Origin: Cyclobacteriaceae bacterium
GTDB taxonomy: Bacteria; Bacteroidota; Bacteroidia; Cytophagales; Cyclobacteriaceae
Length of the DNA stretch: 5,652 nucleotides
Direction: 5' to 3'
NCBI GenBank assembly: GCA_029861825.1
Contig: JAOTYN010000293.1
Span: 1 to 5,652 of the forward strand
Numbering within the stretch: the first letter of the stretch is position 1; every line of letters begins with the position of its first letter. Shown here piece by piece: positions 1 to 5,652 of this stretch. Position numbers and translations under genes: made by a program. The notes under the pieces were generated by a model that saw only the letters and a program-made list of their open reading frames with translations, did no database searches and was not told the origin of the DNA.

Positions 1-105
1 CATGATTACTTGGTTAAGCCCGCTGATCCCGCTTTAGTGGATAAAGTAATGCAAGAAGTTGATTTGATAATCCCCTCCCCGGTGTACAGGTCACGGGAAT
101 GTTAG
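1..105 (+). CDS. C-terminal fragment of a probable response-regulator receiver domain protein (5' end outside window)
   Basis: Frame 1 is open from the first base to the TAG at 103-105 and encodes 34 residues beginning HDYLVKPADPALVDKV. The pattern D-Y-L-V-K-P followed by a D-P-x-x-L helix is the usual end of a CheY-like receiver domain: the Lys is the conserved lysine after strand beta5, the Pro follows it, and alpha5 comes next. The chain ends about 20 residues after that helix begins, so no DNA-binding output domain follows the receiver. It could be a single-domain response regulator or the tail of a hybrid kinase; the phosphoacceptor Asp lies outside the window. The fabH promoter starts about 10 bases after the stop, so this gene probably belongs to a separate upstream unit. 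The identification rests on a short motif and is moderately sure. Confidence 0.6.
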   Translation, partial: HDYLVKPADPALVDKVMQEVDLIIPSPVYRSREC

Positions 106-114
106 GCAATATTT

Positions 115-143
115 TTGAAGTTTACCCTAAGGGTGTATCTTTG
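115..143 (+). promoter_or_regulatory. Bacteroidota-type promoter for fabH
   Basis: TATCTTTG at 136-143 is a perfect match to the Bacteroidota -7 element TAnnTTTG. A TTG at 115-117 lies 18 bases upstream, the spacing expected for the -33 element of the phylum's primary sigma factor. Transcription would begin around 148-152, giving a leader of about 25 bases before the ATG at 175. No Shine-Dalgarno sequence is visible in that leader, which is normal for this phylum. The spacer contains a short inverted repeat, ACCC-taa-GGGT (124-134), which might be an operator but is small enough to be chance. Confidence 0.7.
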
Positions 144-174
144 TTTGGTTTGAAAAACACAGCATTTCCCAAAT

Positions 175-1176
175 ATGATTAAGGCAAAAGTGGCCGGTAT
201 AGGCCATTATGTTCCTGAAAGGGTGGTAACTAATTTCGACCTGGAAAAGTTGATGGACACCAGTGATGAGTGGATACGCGAGCGCACTGGGATTTCTGAA
301 AGACGATACTTCGATCCGGAAACTGATACCGTGGCCAATATGGCGGCTAAAGCTGCCCGCATGGCTACTGAGCACGCAAAAATCGATGTTCAAGACATTG
401 ACTTTATTGTTTTTGCTACCATTACCCCAGATTATTTCTTCCCGGGATCCGGGGTATTGTTACAAAGAGAGTTGGACTTACCAGGAATCCCTGCCTTAGA
501 TATCCGGAATGCCTGTTCGGGATTTATCTACGCTCTTTCCGTTGCCGATCAGTATATTAAAACAGGTGGTTACCGCAATATCTTAGTGGTAGGCGCCGAG
601 ATCCAGTCCTCCGCTTTGGAAATGAACGATCGAGGGCGTGCGGTATCGGTGATCTTCGCCGATGGGGCTGGGGCAGTCTTGCTGCAACCCGCGGACCCGG
701 ACAAGGACCAACATATCCTGTCCACTCATTTACACGCGGATGGACGCTATGCTGAGGAACTATATGTCAAAGACCCCGGCAGCAGCCGCAAAGAACGACT
801 GACCAAAGACATGATCGACGATGTAGGGATCCGGGCACATATGAATGGCAATGCAGTTTTCAAACACGCTGTAGTGAAGTTCCACGAAGTCATCTTAGAG
901 GCACTGACAGCCAATAACCTAGAGGTTTCAGATATTGATCTGCTTATTCCTCACCAGGCAAACCTCAGGATCAGTCAGTTTATTCAAAAACAATTGAGAC
1001 TAGCCGATGACAAAGTTTTCAATAACATTATGCACTATGGAAATACTACCGCTGCATCAATACCTATAGCAATGAGTGAAGCCAGACAAAAAAAGGTCTT
1101 AAAGTCCGGTGATCTTCTATGTATCGCGGCCTTTGGAAGTGGTTTCACCTGGGCCTCAGCCTTAATCAAACTTTGA
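175..1176 (+). CDS. fabH: 3-oxoacyl-[acyl-carrier-protein] synthase III (FabH)
   Basis: This 333-residue cytosolic thiolase-fold enzyme starts type II fatty acid synthesis by condensing an acyl-CoA primer with malonyl-ACP. The catalytic triad is intact: Cys114 in NACSGF, His260 in PHQANLR and Asn290 in YGNTTAAS. The His-Asn spacing of 30 residues equals that of E. coli FabH (His244/Asn274). Other family marks are TSDEWIRERTGI near residue 30, STHLHADG near 183 and a C-terminal GSGFTWAS. The Cys-His distance is about 14 residues longer than in E. coli, because of extra sequence around 200-222 just before MNGNAVFK. The ATG at 175 gives the normal FabH N-terminus. Bacteroidota often carry more than one FabH, and this copy is not beside plsX, rpmF or acc genes within the window, so it may be a second paralogue. 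Branched-chain primer use, common in this phylum, is possible but cannot be read from the sequence. It is followed after 5 bases by a small gene, probably on the same transcript. Confidence 0.95.
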   Translation: MIKAKVAGIGHYVPERVVTNFDLEKLMDTSDEWIRERTGISERRYFDPETDTVANMAAKAARMATEHAKIDVQDIDFIVFATITPDYFFPGSGVLLQRELDLPGIPALDIRNACSGFIYALSVADQYIKTGGYRNILVVGAEIQSSALEMNDRGRAVSVIFADGAGAVLLQPADPDKDQHILSTHLHADGRYAEELYVKDPGSSRKERLTKDMIDDVGIRAHMNGNAVFKHAVVKFHEVILEALTANNLEVSDIDLLIPHQANLRISQFIQKQLRLADDKVFNNIMHYGNTTAASIPIAMSEARQKKVLKSGDLLCIAAFGSGFTWASALIKL

Positions 1177-1181
1177 TTTTT

Positions 1182-1406
1182 ATGAGAACGGAACATTATA
1201 ATCCCAGCCAATTGGAAGTAGAAATGGCTTATGCCTTGACCGAACTACAATCTCAACTCGGAAAGTTTCTCACTCACAATACCATAAAAAGTATCGAAAA
1301 TCGCATTCAGGAAGATAATCCAATGCTGTTGCTTCATCTGGAGGACCAGGACGGGGATCCACACGAAGTGGTGGTTAAAATAATTCAAAGGGCTGATAAG
1401 TTTTAA
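1182..1406 (+). CDS. small conserved-looking protein of unknown function, cotranscribed with fabH
   Basis: This is a 74-residue protein beginning MRTEHYNPSQ and ending QRADKF. The ATG at 1182 is chosen because it lies 5 bases after the fabH stop; the same frame stays open upstream, but that part overlaps fabH. I do not recognise the family. The protein is hydrophilic, with no signal peptide, membrane segment or cysteine motif. The first half (to about residue 45) looks helical, with ELQSQLGKF and IKSIENRIQ. The second half, LLLHLEDQDGDPHEVVVKI, looks like two beta strands joined by an acidic turn. The close spacing suggests translational coupling with fabH, but a role in lipid synthesis would be a guess. 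Its TAA overlaps the stop codon of the convergent kinase gene by three of its bases. That it is a real gene is supported by operon position, good spacing and plausible protein composition. Confidence 0.75.
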   Translation: MRTEHYNPSQLEVEMAYALTELQSQLGKFLTHNTIKSIENRIQEDNPMLLLHLEDQDGDPHEVVVKIIQRADKF

Positions 1407-4400
1407 GATGAGGCCATAGAAGTGGCCTTTCCTTCCTGCAGAGTGAACTTAAATGAACTGCCTTTGCCTTCTTCACTTTCCGCCCAAATAACTCCTCCAT
1501 CAACCTCTAAAAACTCCTTACAAAGCAACAAGCCTATTCCGGTTCCAGCTTCATTAGCGGTTCCCATCTTAGAATAGTGACTCTGGGTATTGAAAAGGCG
1601 ATCCAGATCATGCTTTCCGATGCCCACTCCATTATCTTTAACGGAAATAGTTACTTTTCCTTCATCTTGGTTGGCGTATATTCTGATCTCCCCCTGAGGA
1701 TGAGTAAACTTAATGGCGTTCATGATCAAATTTCGGATCACCAAGCTTAAAAGATTTAAGTCGGTAAACACATAAAGATCCTCGGGTACTTTATTGATTA
1801 CCACGATGTTCTTGTGCTCGGACATTGGAGTAATGATTCGAATATTATCATGGACTACCGTATTCAATTGAATGTGCTCTTTTTTCAAGTTTATACCTTG
1901 CATCTGCGATTTAGACCAATTCAGCAGGTTATCCAGGAGATATGTCAGTCTGTGCACCTCGTTGTTCAAACTGGCACTTTGGGTCATGAGTTCTTCGTAG
2001 TTCAAATGACCTGACTTCAACAAGCCCAATAAACCAGCAACTGCCGCAATTGGGCCACGAAGGTCATGAGAAATCACCGATAACAGCTTATCTTTTACGG
2101 TATTGAGTTGCTTTAGCTCTTCCCTCTGAACGGTTATGGCTTCGTTCTGAAGTTGGATGTTCTTAGTTCGCTCCTGGACAAGGTCAGTGAGCACTACATT
2201 GCGTCTTTTTATTTCCAGAGATCTTAAATAATAGAGGAATGCACCCAAGCATATGAACCCTATTGCTAATAGGACATAAAACCAGGTATTTTGATAAAAG
2301 AATCCCTTTTGGGTAATACTTATGAACGCTGGTTTTCGGTTCCATATACCGTCATTGTTAGAGGCAATGACCTTAAATACATAATTGCCAGGAGGAAGAT
2401 TGGTATAATAAGCAATACGCCTATCTCCGGCATCCACCCAATCTTCATCAAAGCTTTCCAAACGGTATTTAAATCTCACCTTTTCCGGTGCATAAAAGCT
2501 TAAGCCTGTGTAGTGAAATTCCAACCGTCTGGAGCCAGCCTGCAAGTTAATTGGGCCTTTCAACAACTGCTCGGCATCATCTACTGTCATGAGTGTCAGA
2601 GCTGTTTTAGGTTGCACTTCGTTTATGGGAATCTGTTCGGTATTGATTACGGTAACACCTTTCAGGGTAGCAATCCAAAGCCGGCTGTCCGAGGATTGTG
2701 TTGATTTTGAAGCCGCTGTGATCTGGCTGGTTCTCATACCATCGGATCGATCGAAGATTCGGTAGTTTCGAATATCCGGCACTTTGCCGGTCGCCAGATT
2801 CCTGATATCGTCAAAGGTGCTTCTCATTAAGCCCCGGTCGCTGGTAAACCAAACCTGTCCCCGGTCGTCAAGCATAACCTGAAAAATATTATTGCTGATT
2901 AATCCGTGTTGTTCGGTAATGTTGAATTCCAGTGAATCTTGGAGGTAGATAACTCCCCGATTGGTGCTAAACCAGATAGAACCGTCATGGTCCTGAAAAA
3001 TATTGAAAATAATGTCGTTAACGGCCTCATCTGAAAGGCCTCTTTCAAATCTTTCTTTACTGTAAATATAAGCGCCTCCTCCATCGGTTCCCACCCATAA
3101 ACGATCTCTTTTGTCGTAAAACAAAGACATCACAAATTGATCCCTTAACCCAGATTCTACTCCAAAAACTTCTATATGGCCGTCTTCTGAAATACGATTA
3201 AGACCATTGGCAGTACCCACCCATAGGTCTCCCTGTTTGTCCTCTATGATTCGACGGGTATTGTTACTGGACAATCCATTCCGGGTGGTAATCCTTCTAA
3301 CAATCTGTTCGTTCTCAAATTGGATTAGTCCGCTGTAAGTACATAACCATAGTCTCCCCCGGGAGTCACGCAAAATGTCTCTGATGCGATTACCCGCTGA
3401 TCGTCTTCCCAAGTTGTACGACTTAATGCTACCATCCTCATGAAATAGCGCCAGTCCGTTGTCTGAACCAATCCATAGTAGTGTGTCATCTTGATAAGTA
3501 ACGTTGATAACATCATTGTTCAGGCCTTCAGGAACACCCAGAGTGAGGAATTTCCCTTGTTTTAACCGGTTTAATCCTCCTCTGTAAGTACCTACCCAGA
3601 TATTACCCTCATCGTCCTGATAAAGACTTTGCACAATGCGGTGGGTAATCCCCAGGGCAAGTGCTTCAAATTTGCCGTTAAATCGGCGCAGCCCGTCATT
3701 GGATCCCATCCAAATGTTACCTTGTTCATCTTCCAGAAAAGTATTTGTGAAAACGGCCGGTGACCCGGGTATGGAATCCAGATTATGAATTCCATGTTCA
3801 TCTACCATAGAGACCCCTCTATCAGTACCCACCCACATACGTCCATTTGAATCGCCAAAGGTGGCCCGTACGAAATTACTTTGAAGGCCATGCTCTCGAG
3901 TTAAGTTTACCAGATTATCCTGATCCAAAACATACAGTCCACTAGTAGCAGTGCCTACCCAAAGCCGGTTGCGATCATCTGAAAACAGGGTGGTAATATT
4001 CTTGTATGAAAGAGGTCCGGTATTGATACGAACCAGGGTATCATTGACCATACGGGCCAGTCCCAGTCGGGTACCCACCCAGATGGTTCCACCTGCTCCT
4101 TCTTCCAGGGCGGTAACCATATTACTACTGATAATACTGTCGGTATTGAAGAAGGTAAATTGGTCTTGAGCCATTTTTACTAGCCCTCCCCCATTGGTAC
4201 CGATCCAAAGTTGATCCTTCTGGTCCACCAATAATGTTGAAATATTATTGGATCTTAATTGCTGGGTATTGCTCTTGTCATATACTTGAAAATCAACCCC
4301 GTCAAACCGCACCAATCCATTGAAAGTAGCCAGCCACATAAACCCCCTGGAAGTTTTTTCAATATCCAGCACGGCGTTGGTGGGCAAACCATCTTCGTTG

Positions 4401-4522
4401 TCCCAGCTATCGACAGTATATTGTGCAATGGGCTTGCTGCCATCTATCACCTGAATGGGAATGGTCTCCTGTCCTAACAAGGTAAGACTTGAAAACCACC
4501 ATAGAAATATAACGCCTCTCAT
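1403..4522 (-). CDS. membrane sensor histidine kinase with Reg_prop two-propeller and Y_Y_Y periplasmic sensor
   Basis: Residues are counted from the ATG at 4522, giving 1039; an in-frame TTG two codons upstream is a less likely start. Order of parts: signal peptide (about 1-18, WWFSSLTLLG core); 14 Reg_prop repeats (about 36-628); Y_Y_Y domain (about 665-740, with RIAYYTNLPPGNYVFKV); one membrane span (about 746-766); coiled-coil linker (about 768-810); HisKA with H819 in SHDLRGPI; and an ATPase domain with N-box NLIMNAIKFT (N935), G1 box DNGVGIG (D963) and G2 box GTGIGL (993-998). The periplasmic part resembles sensors of hybrid two-component systems that detect sugars in Bacteroides, but no receiver or AraC-type domain follows the ATPase, so phosphate must pass to a separate response regulator. 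The ligand cannot be read from the sequence. The gene starts 8 bases after the type III glutamine synthetase stop on the same strand, so the two are probably cotranscribed. Gly replaces the Thr/Asn usual four residues after the phosphorylated His. Confidence 0.93.
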   Translation of the reverse strand: MRGVIFLWWFSSLTLLGQETIPIQVIDGSKPIAQYTVDSWDNEDGLPTNAVLDIEKTSRGFMWLATFNGLVRFDGVDFQVYDKSNTQQLRSNNISTLLVDQKDQLWIGTNGGGLVKMAQDQFTFFNTDSIISSNMVTALEEGAGGTIWVGTRLGLARMVNDTLVRINTGPLSYKNITTLFSDDRNRLWVGTATSGLYVLDQDNLVNLTREHGLQSNFVRATFGDSNGRMWVGTDRGVSMVDEHGIHNLDSIPGSPAVFTNTFLEDEQGNIWMGSNDGLRRFNGKFEALALGITHRIVQSLYQDDEGNIWVGTYRGGLNRLKQGKFLTLGVPEGLNNDVINVTYQDDTLLWIGSDNGLALFHEDGSIKSYNLGRRSAGNRIRDILRDSRGRLWLCTYSGLIQFENEQIVRRITTRNGLSSNNTRRIIEDKQGDLWVGTANGLNRISEDGHIEVFGVESGLRDQFVMSLFYDKRDRLWVGTDGGGAYIYSKERFERGLSDEAVNDIIFNIFQDHDGSIWFSTNRGVIYLQDSLEFNITEQHGLISNNIFQVMLDDRGQVWFTSDRGLMRSTFDDIRNLATGKVPDIRNYRIFDRSDGMRTSQITAASKSTQSSDSRLWIATLKGVTVINTEQIPINEVQPKTALTLMTVDDAEQLLKGPINLQAGSRRLEFHYTGLSFYAPEKVRFKYRLESFDEDWVDAGDRRIAYYTNLPPGNYVFKVIASNNDGIWNRKPAFISITQKGFFYQNTWFYVLLAIGFICLGAFLYYLRSLEIKRRNVVLTDLVQERTKNIQLQNEAITVQREELKQLNTVKDKLLSVISHDLRGPIAAVAGLLGLLKSGHLNYEELMTQSASLNNEVHRLTYLLDNLLNWSKSQMQGINLKKEHIQLNTVVHDNIRIITPMSEHKNIVVINKVPEDLYVFTDLNLLSLVIRNLIMNAIKFTHPQGEIRIYANQDEGKVTISVKDNGVGIGKHDLDRLFNTQSHYSKMGTANEAGTGIGLLLCKEFLEVDGGVIWAESEEGKGSSFKFTLQEGKATSMASS
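1411..1430 (+). terminator. possible weak intrinsic terminator of the fabH unit
   Basis: A 6-bp perfect stem, AGGCCA (1411-1416) and TGGCCT (1423-1428), encloses a 6-base loop and can be extended by a G-U pair. It begins 4 bases after the small gene's stop and is followed by an interrupted T-rich stretch (TTTCCTTCC). The position is right for a terminator, but the stem is short and the T-tract poor. The same bases encode the last residues of the convergent kinase, so the palindrome may be incidental. Confidence 0.35.
2639..4417 (-). repeat. 14 Reg_prop repeats coding for two seven-bladed beta-propellers
   Basis: Within the kinase gene, a [LIMV]-W-[IVLMF]-[GASC]-[TS]-x(2,3)-G-[LVA] motif recurs 14 times at about 40-residue (120-base) spacing, for example LWIGTNGGGL, IWVGTRLGL, LWVGTANGL and VWFTSDRGL. 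On the + strand this appears as recurring ACCCACCCA-like stretches (for example near 3089, 3217, 3827 and 4072). Fourteen blades fit the two seven-bladed propellers known for this sensor family. The longest interval, about 58 residues, is before the last repeat (LWIATLKGV), where the second propeller closes. It is a protein-level tandem repeat, not a mobile DNA repeat. Confidence 0.85.
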
Positions 4523-4530
4523 TTTCAAAA

Positions 4531-5652
4531 TTAGCGGAGGAAGAGCATTTCACGATACTTTACTAGCGGCCAATCTTCATCATCCACAATTAGCTCCAAT
4601 TTATCTACTGCATGCCTTATTTCATCAAAATATTTCTTCTTAATATCATCACAATAAGCAACTGCCTTCTTTCTGGTATCTTCAATCTTATTTATCCTCT
4701 TACGCTCTTTTATCATATTAATGCAACTATTTTGAATGGTATCGATATACTGCGAAATACGTTGAATAGAGGTAACCACTGACTGATTGTTTATTCCCAG
4801 GCTCTTTAATCCATTGGCGTTGGTGATCAACTTGTTTTGGTAGGCCACTGCTGTGGGAATAATATGATTCATAGCCAGATCACTCATAATCCGGGATTCA
4901 ATCTGGATTTTCATAATATAGTTCTCCAGCATGATCTCGTTACGTGCCGATAACTCCACCTCCGAGAATACTTTATGCCGTTTGAAAAGGGTTTTTGATT
5001 TTCGATCCAAGTAAGTATCCAAAGCTCTGGGCGTATTCTTGACATTCGACAATCCTCTTTTACGGGCTTCATCCTCCCAGGATTTGGAATATCCGTCTCC
5101 TTCGAATCTAATGTCCTTGGATTTCGAAATGTACTCTCGCAAGATTTCTACCACCGCTATTTTCTTTTCAACACCTTTAGCAAGCCTCTCCTCCAATTCC
5201 TTGTTGAACTGATTCAACTGTTCTGCCACCGCCAAATTCAATACGGTCATAGGCTGAGCCACGTTTGCATCAGATCCTACAGCTCGAAATTCGAATTTAT
5301 TACCGGTAAAAGCGAAGGGCGAAGTACGATTTCTATCCGTATTGTCCAAAATTATTTCCGGAATCTTATCAATTCCCAATTTCATATACATGTTGTCGCC
5401 CTTCCTTATTTTGATATTGCCACTTTGTTCCAGTTCATCCAGGATTGCGGTCATCTGAGCTCCGATGAATACGGAAATGATGGCCGGAGGTGCTTCATTG
5501 GCCCCTAATCTATGATCGTTACCGGCGGATGCTATACTGGCTCTCATCAAGTCCGAATAATCATATACGGCTTTTATGGTGTTGACAAAAAAGATGAGGA
5601 AAATGAGGTTTTCTCGAGCACTGCTACTGGGTTGGTAAAGATTTACCCCGGT
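4531..5652 (-). CDS. glnN: glutamine synthetase type III, C-terminal half (start outside window)
   Basis: The frame runs from the window edge to the TAA at 4533-4531, giving 373 visible residues, about half of a typical 700-730-residue GSIII. The enzyme makes glutamine from glutamate, ammonia and ATP in the cytosol as a large oligomer. Family marks in the visible part are TGVNLY at the edge (1-6), RASIASAGNDHRLGANEAPPA (37-57), NRTSPFAFTGNKFEFRAVGS (108-127, with the conserved substrate-site arginines of the synthetase fold), RFEGDGYS (182-189), VFSEVEL (228-234), and the terminal WPLVKYREMLFLR. The region from about 145 onward is the long helical tail specific to GSIII, absent from types I and II. 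A TTG/ATG near 5550-5545 is internal, because the upstream frame continues with typical GSIII sequence. No frameshift or missing motif is seen. The sensor kinase gene follows after 8 bases. The promoter and any nitrogen-control site lie outside the window. The symbol glnN follows usual GSIII naming. Confidence 0.95.
   Translation of the reverse strand, partial: TGVNLYQPSSSARENLIFLIFFVNTIKAVYDYSDLMRASIASAGNDHRLGANEAPPAIISVFIGAQMTAILDELEQSGNIKIRKGDNMYMKLGIDKIPEIILDNTDRNRTSPFAFTGNKFEFRAVGSDANVAQPMTVLNLAVAEQLNQFNKELEERLAKGVEKKIAVVEILREYISKSKDIRFEGDGYSKSWEDEARKRGLSNVKNTPRALDTYLDRKSKTLFKRHKVFSEVELSARNEIMLENYIMKIQIESRIMSDLAMNHIIPTAVAYQNKLITNANGLKSLGINNQSVVTSIQRISQYIDTIQNSCINMIKERKRINKIEDTRKKAVAYCDDIKKKYFDEIRHAVDKLELIVDDEDWPLVKYREMLFLR

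Noticed and set aside
127..499. Open frames in other phases over the start of fabH (127-393 on - and 263-499 on +)
   Set aside because: Both overlap the well-supported fabH gene and encode no recognisable protein features. They are out-of-frame shadows.
1119..1181. Longer version of the small + strand gene starting inside fabH at 1119
   Set aside because: It would overlap the 3' end of fabH by 58 bases in another frame. The ATG at 1182, 5 bases after the fabH stop, is the natural start.
1359..1371. Hairpin CCAC-acgaa-GTGG, considered as terminator for the - strand kinase transcript
   Set aside because: The stem is only 4 bp and is not followed by a T-tract in the - direction. It lies in the coding part of the small + strand gene.
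1814..4477. Several 60-72 codon open frames overlapping the kinase gene on both strands
   Set aside because: They lie wholly within the kinase coding sequence, and the kinase's domain content is continuous across all of them. Some reflect the repeated propeller codons read in another frame.
4526..4533. TAATTTTG on the - strand, matching the TAnnTTTG promoter element just before the kinase gene
   Set aside because: No TTG lies at the required distance upstream, and transcription would start at or inside the ATG. The match is also formed partly by the glutamine synthetase stop codon, so chance is more likely.
5545..5550. TTG/ATG near 5550 as the start of the glutamine synthetase reading frame
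   Set aside because: The frame continues to the window edge and encodes typical type III glutamine synthetase residues (TGVNLY, then FFVNTIKAVYDYSDL), so this site is internal.

Overview
The window looks like ordinary chromosomal DNA from a member of the Bacteroidota, most likely a flavobacterium-like or related group. Four things point there. The glutamine synthetase is the large type III form. The sensor kinase carries a Reg_prop/Y_Y_Y periplasmic sensor, an architecture concentrated in this phylum. None of the visible start codons is preceded by a Shine-Dalgarno sequence. The one clear promoter has the Bacteroidota-type TTG / TAnnTTTG layout. The genus cannot be fixed from this sequence.

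Left part, + strand (1-1406): the last 34 codons of a gene whose end looks like a response-regulator receiver domain stop at 105. A Bacteroidota-type promoter (115-143) follows and drives a two-gene unit. The first gene is a complete FabH-type 3-oxoacyl-ACP synthase III (175-1176). Five bases later comes a 74-residue protein of unknown function (1182-1406). A small hairpin right after that stop (1411-1430) may be the terminator.

Right part, - strand (5652-1403): the C-terminal half of a type III glutamine synthetase (4531-5652, start outside the window) is followed after only 8 bases by a complete, about 1039-residue membrane sensor histidine kinase (1403-4522). The kinase has a signal peptide, 14 Reg_prop repeats (two seven-bladed propellers), a Y_Y_Y domain, one membrane span, a coiled coil, a HisKA domain and an ATPase domain. 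It has no receiver or DNA-binding domain, so it needs a separate partner response regulator.

The two units converge with no space between them. The stop codon of the small protein and that of the kinase overlap on the palindrome TTAA at 1403-1406, so each transcript's 3' end is antisense to the other gene. Coding density is almost complete; the only gap above 30 bases is the 69-base fabH leader/promoter region. I found no RNA genes, mobile elements or CRISPR arrays, and no strong candidate for an undescribed system. The points most worth checking are the glutamine synthetase-kinase linkage, the unknown 74-residue protein behind fabH, and the shared-stop convergent junction.
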